Shown: positions 36,200 through 48,599 of the stretch, piece by piece | How the letters are laid out: each line of letters opens with the position of its first letter | How positions within the stretch are numbered: the first letter of the stretch is position 1 | Source: Sipunculus nudus | Lineage: Eukaryota > Annelida > Sipuncula > Golfingiida > Sipunculidae | Length of the DNA stretch: 64,000 nucleotides | Direction of reading: 5' to 3' | Assembly: GCA_026874595.1 (NCBI GenBank) | Contig: CM049309.1 | Span: 27,841,033-27,905,032 of the forward strand | Program-made: the position numbers and the translations under genes | The notes under the pieces: model-generated | What the model saw: the letters and a program-made list of their open reading frames with translations, nothing else | Told to the model about the DNA's origin: nothing | Databases searched by the model: none

Positions 36200-38080
36200 C
36201 GCGGGAATGCCTCTCGCGAAAGAGTTGGCGGAATCTATCCGAAATCCACCGCCCGCCATTTTAAAATGCTTGTATCCCCAGGTTGAAAGTCAGGAATACT
36301 ATGGTTTTGTGATTTTTTGTTTATTGTTTGCAAGAAATCTCCGATTTCGGCAAGCTGGTTGGTCAGTCGCGGATTTCTGTTTGTCTGTCTGTCTGTTTGT
36401 TTGTCTGTCTGTTCCCTCTCTACAGGTCGCAATTTTGCAGCAATCGCTTTCCACCTTACACAGTTGATGGAAAATTTAAAATGAAAGGAGCCTGTTGTTT
36501 TTGGTCAATATAGGTCAAAGGTAAAGGTCAAGGTCATCAATAGTATACAAAACCTTTTTCTTCATATCTGTGTTACTATTAGTCGTATCTCCTTCAACAG
36601 TAGCTCATTTTAATTTTCATTCCAAGGCCTGTCTTCTGGTGTGTAGCTGACTCAGCTTGCGGTAACCATGGTAACGCATTTTCAGGGAAAAGTGCTGATA
36701 TTTGAAAATAAGGGGTCTTATTTTTCTAACTTTCAGTTTTAATGCCAGAGAAGTATATATTTTTGCATTAGGTAGCATTTAATAAGTACTGCAAGATTTT
36801 GTTACAAGTCTCGCAATATCTCGTATAATATCTTGTTAAACCAGATATTTCGAGATTTCAGTCATCTTGCCCTGGAGGCCACAGATTTGCAGGAATCTTT
36901 TGAAACTGACATATCATTAGTCTTACACTTGTATCTCGGAATTGTTTTTTTTTTTTTCATTTTTTGAATACGGCCGCTAGGGGGCGCTGGATGCGAACCT
37001 CCTTAACATATCATATTTTGGCCATATATCCAAAATTATGTGCCTCAATTACATAAACTATAGCTTATTTTCTTCATCTGAGTCTTCTCCATAATCTGGT
37101 GTAGTCATCTGGTCACAATCTTGTGTCACTTTGTCAGTGTCTGTCTGTTAGTCATTTGTCCTCAAATTCGCCGCTTGTTCTTGCGTCTCACATATAGCTT
37201 TCTACAGACCACAATTTTGAAAGAATCCGTTTGAAACTATTACATATTATGTCTTACACTAATATCTCGAAAGTGATTTTCATTTTTTTCTGATATGGCC
37301 GCTAGGGGGCGCTGAACTCGAAGATCCCAAACATATCATGCTTTGGCAATATCTCCAAAACTATAAATCTTAGTTACATAAACTATAGCTTGTTTTCTTC
37401 CTCTGAGACTTTTCTATAAACTGGTAAAATCGTCTCGTCTCATTCTTGTGTCACTTTGTCAGTATCTCTGTCCGTTTATCAGTTGTCCTCAAATTCGCCT
37501 GTTTGCTGGTTCTTGCATTTCACATATTGCATTATACAGGCCACAGTTTTGAAGGAATCCTTTTGAAACTGGTATATCTTATGTTTTACTCTAATATCTC
37601 GAAACAGATTTTTCATTTTCCGGATATTGGTGCTAGAAGGGCGCTGCAATCGACCCTCCCCTACAATTTTTTTTTAGCCTTATCTCCATAACTTTAATCC
37701 TCAATAACAGAAAATATGGCTGATTTTCTTCCACTGGTTATTCTTAATATTCTGAGTAAGTCATCTGGTCTCATTCTTGTTTCACTTTGTCAGTATATCT
37801 GTCTTTTTGTCAGTTGTCCTCAAATTGGTCTGCTTGCTGTTTCTTGCGTCTCACATATAGCATTCTACAGGCCACAGTCTTGAAAGAATCCGTTTGAAAC
37901 TATAACAACTTATGTCCTACACTAATATCTCGAAACGGATTTTTCATTTTTTTTCCGGAAATGGCCGCTAGGGGGCGCTGAACTCGAACCTCCCCAACGT
38001 ATCATGCTTTGGAATATCTCCAAAACTATAAACCTCAGTTACATAAACTGTAGCTTATTTTCTTCCTCTTGGCCTTGCAA
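36200..38080 (-). repeat. Family C array with ~330-bp monomers
   Basis: Lies in the 7.1-kb CABIT intron. The landmark GGCCGCTAGGGGGCGCTG occurs near 36,972, 37,295 and 37,963 with a diverged copy at 37,626, so spacing is about 323-337 bp. The array is the reverse complement of that at 22.3-24.3 kb. A CTGTCTGTTTGTTTG-type block is near 36,380. No coding. Confidence 0.8.
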
Positions 38081-38439
38081 CAAACATGTTTTAAAGTAGC
38101 ACGGCATGTGCCCCTGCCCCCCCCCCCCCCACCAAGTTTACAAGTAGATTAATCCTTGCCTTGCGTGGAACAATTTTGGGTAAAAATTACACAGAACATT
38201 ACATATTTATAGAAAGACTGAATTGATTGGTCTGAAATATAGGTTTCTCCAAAGTTCTTGGATTCAAATGCATCTGCATATACAAAAGTCACATTTTCAT
38301 TTGAATGCATGCCTGCACAAATCTGCATTCCACTTACCCTTGAGCTCGGAAAAATTTGATTTTCGGATACTAATGCAAATCTAAATTGCTATTTTGTTGC
38401 ATTAGGAAAAATATATCGTGAAGAATCATATACAAATTA

Positions 38440-40150
38440 TAAATAATATATTCTACCAGGACAAAATGTTTTCTGTAGTCAAACGTGTTCCCGGTCAGTT
38501 TTTAGGCTAGTTAGATCTAGTTTTCTGCACTCGGTAGCATATGACTAGTTTTCATAGACTTAGTTATAGGTCTCGTCAAATTTTGCCAGGTTATGCGTCT
38601 AACTAGCATATGTGACAAATGCTACCTTAAGCAGAAAAACTAGATCATTCTAGCCCAAAAGCTGACGTTTGAAACGGCTATAACTCGGTTAGTTTACAGA
38701 TTGAAAATGCCTAATTTTCTGCATAGGGTGCATGTGACAAGTTTCCAAAGTCGCAGTTTTAAATCTCGTCAAATCCCGTAACGGTAGCGTCAAACAGAAT
38801 AAGTGAGATTTTTAAACGTCTTTTCCAAATCTCACTTATTCTGTTATTCTTTTTTATGCTAGAGAAGTCTAGTTTTCTACATTGGGTAGCATTTGACAAG
38901 TTCTCGAAGTTGAAAGTCTCGTCATATCTTGTCCTGTTTGGCGCCAAACCACTATACAAGATATGACAAATTGGCTATAACTCGGTCACGTTTGATGTTA
39001 GAGAGGTCTAATGTGTTGGATAGCGTAGCATATGACAAGTGTTTACATATTTAGTTATAGGTCTCGTCAAATCTTGCCAGGTTTGGCGTCTAACGAAAAT
39101 ATGCGACAAATATTACCTTTGCGCTTTACCAAATCTCGCATATTTTCGTTTGACGTTACACGTAACGATATTCGACGAGACCTATAACAAACACTAGATC
39201 CCTCTAACATTAAAAGTGAACGAGTTATAAATGTTTTTGTCAAATATCGCATATTCCCGTTTGACGCTAAACCTGAAAAGAGTACACGAGACTTACAACC
39301 TGACAAATGCTACCCAATGCAGAAAAACTAGACCGCTCTTGCACAAAAATGACGGAGTTATATATATATATATATATGTTTTTGCCAAATCTCGCTTACT
39401 CTCGTTCGACGCGAAACATGACGAAATTTGAAGAGAATTTAAACTGTTTCATGAAAAGACTTTTCAAAAGCTGCCTTGAGCAGAAAATTAGCCCTCTCTA
39501 GCCTAAAAAGTGACCGAGTTTTAACTGTTTTTGCCAAATATCGCATATTCTCGTCTGCCGCCAAACCTGGCTAGATTACACGAAACGTATAACTACGTCT
39601 ACGGAATTGTGTCATATGCTACTCAATGCAGAAAATCAGAGTTTCTACCTTAAAAACTGACGGAGTTACAGCCGTATTTTTGTTGCCAAATCTAACTTTG
39701 ACGCTATCCTCGTAAAAAATGTAAAAGTAAAAAATGTTTACAAATGTTTATGAAAGCTCTCCAAATGCTACCATATCCATAAAATTAGAGTTTTCTAGAT
39801 TAAAAACTTACCAAGTTATAGACGTTTATGCCAAATTTTGTATATTCTCGTTTGACGACAAACCTCGCAAGATTTCATGATTTCATGTGTCATACGCTTC
39901 TAAATGAAGAAACAAGACATTTCTAGCTTAAATACTAACCGAGTTATAACCATTTTTGGTAAATCTTGTATATTCTCTTTTGTATATTCTCGTTTGACGA
40001 CAAACCTCGGTAGATTTCATGAGACCCATAGCAACGCCTAGCAAAATGTGTCATACGCTTCTAAATGCAGAGACAAGACATTTCTAGCTTAAATACTAAC
40101 CGAGTTGTAACCATTTTTGGCAAATCTTGTATATTCTCGTTTGACGCCAA
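38440..40150. repeat. Family C-related short-monomer array, alternating orientation
   Basis: Repeated phrases of roughly 100-160 bp: TATTCTCGTTTGACG, CCAAATCT(C/T)G, GACCGAGTTATAACC, CTAGCTTAAA, and AAATGCTACC..ATGCAGAAAA. Some copies read in the opposite sense (near 38,600-38,960). This appears to be the same monomer seen at 8,815-9,010 and 22,300-22,420. Confidence 0.7.
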
Positions 40151-40151
40151 A

Positions 40152-41030
40152 TCAGAATTATTTTATTAACTATCATGGTCGCCATGTTACAAGAGTGCGA
40201 GCACATTTCTGAAAATAAGTTGAGAAAATTACCAATCATACATCACCTGTTTCAAAATTCACTACAAATTGAAATATTAATTAGAAATAAAATCCTTCAG
40301 ACTGCTTTAACAAATAAACCGATCACATTAATAAATCAAAAAGGTTACAATATGATATATTAGTTGTTCTGGCACATTCTGGAACACAACTTGGGTACTT
40401 TACTTAATGCTGTTACATTTGCAAAGGGCTGTACAATCAAGATTTGCTTTTATTCAGGTGGCTTAGCGTCGAATTTGACCATATCTTTACAGATCGGATA
40501 AAAGCAACTTTGTAGGTGGATAGAGTACATCCAGGGGGTAGATTTTAGAGGGGGTCCCCCGGTGAAGTACATACACGTTTCGTTTTAGCGCCTACTACCT
40601 TTTTTGCCCTTGCTCACCGAAATAACAAAATTAAGAATAAAAATATGAAGGGTCAGGGAAAGTAAACATTCACTTTAGATCCCTTTTATATGGAAAGAAT
40701 ATTGTATATGATATTTAGAAAATTAAAGACAGAGCAATATACGTTCCAGTTTAATATGCTTATTTTTTATCTGCGCATGAAGCCCACATATCTCCAAATG
40801 GCACGTGTTCATGACAAATCTCAAAATGGCGCCCATAACAATATGACACAAAATTTTTAGTGAAGAGGAATATTATTAACATAGTTCGTTTGTTTATTAA
40901 TTCCTTATATCTTTTGTCTGTGTTGGAGAGTATTGTATACCGGAATTTACTGATAACAGTCTTTGAAGTCATTGTAGTTGACTAAAAATTGGATCCAGAA
41001 TTCGCATATAGACATGTTTTATGCTTACAG
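40152..41030 (+). mobile_element. Family D dispersed repeat, copy 1
   Basis: About 880 bp with landmarks TTAACTATCATGGTCGCCAT, GTGTTCCAG-type sequence (here TTCTGGAACACAACTT), GGTGGATAGAGTACAT, CCGGTGAAGTACATACACG and CTCACCGAAATAACAAAAT. It matches 54,940-55,848 in the opposite orientation along its whole length. No coding frame. Confidence 0.75.
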
Positions 41031-41458
41031 GTTTAACAATATATTAAGTTTTATTTTAATGTTTGAACAAGATTGTGTTGAGTATTAATTATTATAATTT
41101 TAAAACTGACTGACTGGGAATCACATAAAATAAGCTGCTACAGTTTGGGGACAACTGAAGGGGTCAACACTTGAAGACAAGGGTAATGTCATTGTACTGA
41201 AGTATTCCTGCACAAGGCTGTACACGTGCCTTGTATGTACTGGAGGGCTGACCCTACAGCTGTTCTGTGCTGAAACAAAGTTTCCAGGCACCCAAAAAGT
41301 TGTGTCAATGACCGACTAAGACTTTTATGCAAGGGACCATGAGTGAACCCTCATGCTCATGGATTCAAACAAAGAAAATTCTGTTATACAAGAAGTAAAA
41401 TCACAAGTGAACACACATTAGTGGAAATACTGAAACAAAGACAATCATGAGTGACAAG

Positions 41459-41508
<50 letters not shown>

Positions 41509-43200
41509 ATGTGCTCAAATGAGGTACAAATGGGCATTTTCCATTTAAGCTCCGGAGCTACGACAGTCACAAGAAGATAAAGTAAGTGACCAGAAATGAA
41601 CTGTTAAATTAGCGCTGACATATTAATATGACTGATTAAAATTGAAGAAATTGGTGAAAGAACATGCATTGAAAGAAGAGAAGAACTATAAGGAAGTGAA
41701 CAATATATAGATATCGCGAACTTTTATACGCTAAAGTGAAGTGATCAAAGAAGACAAAGAACCTCGTGAGAAGATAATGCTTTCAGTGTATTTTTTATTA
41801 GACTCAGTGATTATTTAATTATGCAGTTCGGAATAACTGGTGTTACATGGACATTATTCCAAGGAAAGTTCTTTTGTTTTTCATTGCATGTAAGTCATTG
41901 TATAATCATGTATTGATAAAAGCTATATTCAATATGTATTGAATTAGTATATTATATCAAATTGTAGTCTTTTGGTATATTGCCAACTTGTGTGACAGAT
42001 AATGAGTTTGCTGTACGGCTTTAATAGATGAAAGTATGCCTGAGAATAAAGAGATGTCTGTAAGGTCGTGACACATGTCATAACAAAATATTAACGTGAT
42101 CAGTCAATGTTCCTTATGCGTTCTAAATTTCCTAAGACTTAATTGCAGATGATTTTGAATTTTGGAGGTAATCAGAATCACCATAACATATGTTTTTTTC
42201 TTATATACCATTATGACAAAGGACAATTCCTCTGTCCATGTGTAGAAACCGCCCTTTCGTATGTATTCGTTCTGCAACACGCCAGGTGAAACCGTGTTAC
42301 TGAAGTATGACTGTTTAAACATAAAACTTGTACACATCAACAGATGACTGACAAGTAGATTCTTTCGGAGGTTTGAAGGCTCTGAATACAGAATCTAGTT
42401 TTGTTATTGGTATACCTATCAGATGTACTCGTAACACATTATCATGTTTCAACGTCCCTGAAGATCGCTGATCCTAAAACGTGTGTGCACCCCCCCCCCC
42501 CCCAATTTTCTTCTTGTTATAGGGCTTCCTTTAGAACAACTTTTTTTCAACAACCTATAAAATTTACTGAACTGTTACAAGCATGGTTTTCTTGAAAAAA
42601 ATGCTAACGAATGTACACAAATCAACATACCTGTAAAACCATTAAGACGTATATGTCAAACGGTGGTTGTGTAACTGGTCTCAGTTCCCAGTGTTGACCA
42701 AACTGAAAAGGACTCCCGTTGAAAGCGGAGTCACCTGGGCTTTGGTTAGCGCTTGAAATAAAAACTTTTACTTCTTTTGAGGTAGTAAAATTCCTTTAGA
42801 GGCGTTATAATGGATATTTGGATCAATGGGAATAATAGTGGACCTGTGGCCAGGGATTGCACAAAACCTGGCCTAGGCATGAGACGCTCCGTGACCAGTG
42901 AGCTCGAAATGCAGGACAATCTTTGAGGCGCCTCAAGAAAAAAATGTGACTATCGTGGAGTCCATTAAAGTACAAGAGAAAGAAAGATAATTGTGAGGAC
43001 AAATATGAAGTGTGTTAATTATGCAATTAAATAGAAAAAAATCGCTGGATGGAAAAACTTGTTCCAGAAGAGCGAATCAACGATATATATATGCGTGCCA
43101 AATTTAGAGGGCCAATTCATAACAGAAGCAGGTAAACCGTTGTGGATAAGAAAACCCAACTGCGTTTTAATTATATAATTAATACGTTGCATTTACTTAC
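41031..43200. other. Intron with (TA)n; no gene recognised
   Basis: Contains (TA)n at 41,460-41,505 and a 15-base C run near 42,490. An AATAAAGAGATGTCTGTAAG near 42,045 resembles an LTR polyadenylation region, but no element was delimited. Confidence 0.35.
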
Positions 43201-43389
43201 ATCTCCGGTACTGTAGTCATCAAATTCTTCCAGTCCCTTGTATCCGTGCTCTACTTTGATCAGCTGTGGAATATTATGCAGGTGTTTCTCCCAAAACTCG
43301 GCAAGACTCATAGGTGTCGCCGTCCAAGCAACATCTTCCTCCACCGAAAACGGCAGCCCAGCCAGCCTCAACGTCACCATATCTCCCAT
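43201..43389 (-). CDS. CABIT-domain protein (GAREM/THEMIS-like), first visible exon
   Basis: A 189-base minus-strand exon: acceptor CTATTTTCAG|ATGGGAG at 43,390 and donor GGAGAT|GTAAGTAAA at 43,200, both consensus, 63 codons, phase 0 at both ends. It encodes LRLAGLPFSVEEDVAW, then PMSLAEFWEKHLHNIPQLIK and VEHGYKGLEEFDDYSTGD. The pattern W....MSL.e........lP.lIkV..GY.G.e....s.GD matches the first half of a CABIT domain. The exon opens with ATG, which could be the start codon if the upstream sequence is untranslated, or simply an internal Met. The next exon is at 35,953-36,076. GAREM versus another CABIT family member cannot be settled from this part. Confidence 0.72.
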
Positions 43390-44141
43390 CTGAAAATAGT
43401 GACTTTCAAGGTGGAGGGTATCAGGAAAATCAACATCATGGAGCCATTGGGTATCGGGGACATCTCTCTATATAACTAAGTAAATTACCTTGAAGCAGGT
43501 AGCATTATAATACCACCACAATGCTGTACTATATAAACCAGGCCAGGGTTAATTAATCCTTTATTCAGTGAGAAACGGAAAATTAACAATGTGTACAATG
43601 AGAGCGCAAAGACATCTATCCTTCCACGGCAACGATGACATTTATCAGTGGACCATGTGGTCAAAGTACAGTTGTTTACAATAAAATGTAAGTAAATTCT
43701 GATTCCTGGTATATTAAGTGTTTTCTGCATACCTTTGTTTATTATCCCCCTCCCTTAGTCACATACCGCTGCTCGCATGTTAGGACATTCCTTATATCAT
43801 ATGTGGCGAGCTCAATACAGCTATGTCAGATACAAACATCTTTTTTTTTATCAAAGAAACACAACTTATATACAAATACAAAACGGACAGACATAGTAGT
43901 AGGTACAAACACATTCCATACATATAAAATAACATAGAAAGACAACAAAAGCATGTATGTTTCTGTATCTAATGTCTAATGTTTCACTCATGGATGTATA
44001 TTCGGATGTTAGCTGCAATATCTAATTGAAAATAATACAGATGTGTTAAAAAGGGTTCTAAGAAAAAAATAGGAAAAGCGGATAAATTTATTTTTAGTCC
44101 CTTTTATTTCCAATAGATTTTATGAATATTGTTCCATTTTT

Positions 44142-45735
44142 AGCTCAGCTGGCTATGTCATTTGAGCTATAGTCGTGGCCCATTGTCCGACCGTCCGTCC
44201 GTTAGACTAGCACGTTTTGAAAACGTAAGACATACGAATCCGAAATTCGGCATACTGTTAGATTTTCCCGAAATCTCCTACCAAACCGAAAACTGAGTCA
44301 TTGTGACCTATATACATGCCAGAAATTAAGACTGTTAAGTGGAATTTCTATAAGTTATGGGCTTGAACATATTGGATTTTTTTTAAAATCAGGAAAAATA
44401 TTTGCTCACTTTACATGGACATTTTTTAAGCTAGAGACTTTTTTCCATGTTTATGATTTATTTAATTAAGATTCAATCTATACCCATAATTGTATCTGAA
44501 TCTTGTAATTTTTTTAAAGTTATTATCATAAAAATAAAATCAGTACCTTAAATTTTGCCCAAATTTGAACATGGCACTTTTTTTCCCTGTGAGTACTGTT
44601 GATTTAATTTTCACAGTATGTAATTTCACAGTCCTCCTACAGGACTAAAAACTGGGTCACTGCGACTGCGTTCCCTTCGAGAAATTAAGGAAAATCCTCG
44701 AGTTTCCATTAAATATCTATTATTTCTCTACAGGACTGCCTAATATCAAAACTTCTCGTTTTTAACCTTCATATTTACCATAAATAATCCCCTAAATAGT
44801 TCCTATGAACATGCCAGAAATTAGGTCAGTATTGTGAAATTTATAAAAGTTAATGGCCAAATCATAATGCACTCTGTAAAAAGAAGGAAAGATAGTTACC
44901 CACGTAACATGATTATTGTTGAAGTTAGAGACATTTTTAGGGATATAACTAATCAAGAGTCAATTGTATACCCAAGATTATATCTGAATTTTGTAATTTG
45001 TAAAGCTATTAGCATATATATAAAATGAGTATTTTAAATTTTGCCCAACACTGACCGTTGAAAGTTTTTTTTCTTGTTAGTACATTTGATTTAATTTTCA
45101 GAGCAGGTACACATCATGATTAAATCTGTTAAATTCTGAAACTTGAAAATAAAGCTCAAAAATAGGCTAGTTATTGATTTTTTTCTTTAGAGGCCCTATT
45201 GTATTCATTTGCATAATGTCTATGCAGCTGCAGGCCACTTTTGTTCACTGGAGGTCAGCTATGCCAGAGAATCTGATTTGTCACAGGTCACTAGGGGAGA
45301 TCCCCTGCTGTGACAGGTGTACAGTTATTCTAATATCACCACGCCCCCCCCCCAAGTGTTATGTAGTAATTTTTATTGTTTACACTGTATTTCCTTAATT
45401 GTCATGGTGTTTCCACTCCAATAAACAAATTTTTCTTGGAATAGTAATACACGGAACAATCAAGAAGATGCAATGTTGTGGTAGTAAAGCATTTTTAAAG
45501 AAATCAATTTTCTATTAAATCATTTTAGCAAATTAAAATATAACTAAACCAATCAGTGTGTATAAATTGATACTATATGAGCCAACTTATGTATACAAAA
45601 GGAACAATTTACAATTGTGAATTCTAATACATTTATTATATATCAATAATTTCCTTTTATCTATAACAAAATTGAGATATAATGATGCAATTATAATAAT
45701 CAATCAATTTTTATATTCAGATATATATTTTTTTT
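44142..45735 (+). mobile_element. Family A copy, 3' truncated
   Basis: Begins AGCTCAGCTGGCTATGTC after exactly five Ts. It contains the CCGTCC stretch and an ACGTTTTGAAAACGTAAGAC block, then internal sequence that matches 47,918-46,700 reversed. The stretch 44,630-45,120 looks like a partial internal duplication of its own first half. It ends in a T-run/G-run (45,727-45,750) where the opposite-facing copy begins. Confidence 0.75.
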
Positions 45736-45756
45736 TTCGGGGGGGGGGGGGATGTA

Positions 45757-47918
45757 TAACAAGGGACCCATGGGCCACTGTGCTCAGCTGAAGTTGACCT
45801 TGAAGGTAAAAATCTCAAAATAATATCAAATGGAGACAAAGGTCTAAGAGGAAAAGGTAATATAGGCCGTGGCTGGTTGACATGATTGGTTTGTATTGGT
45901 GAGTAAGAAATTGTTGCAAATAATATTTTGTGACCAAACCAAGCATTTCCTTATGTTAAAACTGAATCATGTGAGCATTTTGTAATCATAAAATGTATAT
46001 TATTACATGATCATTGGTTGGCTTTTTGATAAATTGTTGACACATTTGTTCAAATGGACCTATATTTTTATAATACATATATCAGTAAAGATATGTATGT
46101 TTTTTTATTTTATAAAATGTATACTGTTGAAATATAACTAATGTCCCCAGTCCACAGATGAAAGGACTTGGTGGTGGTGGGGGGGGGGGGGGTGGTGGGG
46201 GTTGGTGGAATGATGGAATTAAAGCGTTACATATGCAATATGTTGCTTTGAAATTTCAGACTTTAATAGCTTAAATCCATACACATACAGCATATGAAAG
46301 TTTTTTCAACAGTGCTTATAGGAAAAATTTCATAATTAATATATATATTTAATGATAACGGAGAGATGATTGACAGACACAGCTGATAACTTTATGTTCC
46401 AGTTTTCTGAGGAAATAGTATGTTTCAATCAGGTCTTAATATTTTCTAATCCAATTATTTTTCAAATTAAATTAATGTTACACATTTGCAATAAAAATTT
46501 ATATCCCAGTTCATGCACAGGTGCAAAGGAATCAGTGGCAGCAGGGGGTGGGGAGGGGGGGGGGGGTATTGATCACAATTCTGCATATACATACAGGGCA
46601 AACAAAGCCTGACCTCCAGCTTAGGCACGAAAATAATAAACAAATGTTTGTATTAGATCCTCATTTATCGTTTCATTTTTATTTATTTTAAGTTTATATT
46701 TCTGTACATTTCAAAAGTAAAATATATATTTGAATAAAAAGTTTATTCATAGTTCTAAATTGCATCATCATAAATCTAAATCAGATAACACCACATCATG
46801 CATAAAAATGTATTTTATTTTTTACAACGAAAAATAATTTTTTTTTTATTTGCAAAACAATAAATATTTATAAATAATACTTTATTCATATTTCACAATT
46901 TTAAATTGTGCCTTTATTTTATACATAATTTGCTTCATATTTTATAAATTTATGCACACTGATGGGTTTAATAATATTTTAATTTGTTAAAATCATTTAA
47001 AAGAAATTTGGTTTCTTTAAAAATGCTACATTAACACAACTTTTGCATCTTGTGGATTACTTATTGAATTACTTTTCAAGGAAATTTTGTATATTAGAGT
47101 GGAAACAGCATTACAGTTAAGGAAATTCAGTGCAAAGAATTACAATTACTGCATAACACTTGCAATGGTTGGGAGGGGGGGGGGGGATATGAGAATAACT
47201 GGACATCTGTCACAGCAGGGGATCTCCCCCAGTGACTGTTATAAATCAGGAACCCTGGCATAGCTGACTTCCAGTGACCAGGAGTGATTGCCTGCATCTT
47301 GACAAAGCAAGTGACTACAATAGAGCCTCAAGAAAAAATTCAATAACTAGCTTAATTTTCAAGCTTTTATTTTCAAATTTAAGATTTAAACCGATTTAAT
47401 AGGTATTTTTACATACTGTGAAAATTAAATCAACAGTACTCACAGGGAAAAAAAAGTGCCATGTTCAAATTTGGGCAAAATTTAAGGTACTGATTTTATT
47501 TTTATGATAATAACTTTAAAAAAATTACAAGATTCAGATACAATTATGGGTATAGATTGAATCTTAATTAAATAAATCATAAACATGGAAAAAAGTCTCT
47601 AGCTTAAAAAATGTCCATGTAAAGTGAGCAAATATTTTTCCTGATTTTAAAAAAAATCCAATATGTTCAAGCCCATAACTTATAGAAATTCCACTTAACA
47701 GTCTTAATTTCTGGCATGTATATAGGTCACAATGACTCAGTTTTCGGTTTGGTAGGAGATCTTGGGACATCTAACAGTATGTCGAATTTGGATTTGTAGG
47801 TCTTACGGTTTCAAAACGTGCCAATCTAACGGACTGAGAGAGAGACGGAAGGACAGACGGACGGACGACGGACAATAGACCACGACTATAGATCAGATGA
47901 TCTATAGTCAGCTGAGCT
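45757..47918 (-). mobile_element. Family A copy, ~2.16 kb, both ends present
   Basis: Minus strand: starts AGCTCAGCTGACTATAGATC at 47,918 preceded by five Ts, and ends with GGCCCATGGGTCCCTT at 45,757. It includes long C-runs (complement of G-runs near 46,180, 46,560 and 47,180). About 360 bp (47,430-47,790) is nearly identical to 44,270-44,632 inverted, while flanking arm sequence is clearly more diverged. Non-coding. Confidence 0.75.
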
Positions 47919-48247
47919 AAAAATTACAAACTTGAAAAAAAATTGGGTCCGCTTCTGCTACTAACGAGGTATGCACAATTCCGTTTTTTTTTCTTCAGGA
48001 ACAGTTTCCTTGCCTTAAAACGTACATTTAATTAATCTTTCATGTCTTCCTCACAACAACCTTATTTAAACGTCGAACAATAGTAACCAGTCCAAGACCA
48101 TGGAACACCTGAGTGCCCCCACTTCCCATTCCGGTTCGCATATGTAAACATCATCACTGACCAGGTCTTCAGTTAAGGTATAAACATATGAATTTCTAGC
48201 AACGAGCACAGCGCCACAAGATAATGTAAACAAATATCTGTACATAC

Positions 48248-48413
48248 CTTATTGAGACAGTTACCTACTGAAATTCTATATTTTCTTTTAATAAAAAAAA
48301 ACGACCAAACATTCCTCCTCTCTGTTAATACATCTCCGCAACTCCGGTAAAGTGCCCGGTATAGAGGGTTCCCACATGACGTCATAGGCCAGCTGGTGAC
48401 TGTCAAGAGCCAT
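48248..48413 (-). CDS. Possible 5' exon upstream of the CABIT exons
   Basis: Minus strand: an ATG in a strong context (CAGCATGG) at 48,413 and a second ATG at 48,406 in another frame. The second frame stays open through a good donor (AATAAG|GTATGT) at 48,247/48,248, in phase 0, compatible with the exon at 43,389. The first frame (MALDSHQLAYDVMWEPS) stops in an A/T run before the donor. It could be a coding first exon, a 5' untranslated exon, or chance. A TGACGTCA palindrome lies inside at about 48,378. Confidence 0.25.
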
Positions 48414-48599
48414 GCTGGAGGGCACGCTATCAGTAACTGCTGATCAAAAAAAAAAAAAAAAAAAGAAAGACAAACAGAAGATGAAGTGGCCCAGGTGATG
48501 TTAAGTTTAAAGAAACCAAAGGTTTTAAACAGGGACGAGCTACAGTTTCAAGTGCAACAGTGTGTGATTAACCATCAGATCTTATCATTCCGGATGCAA

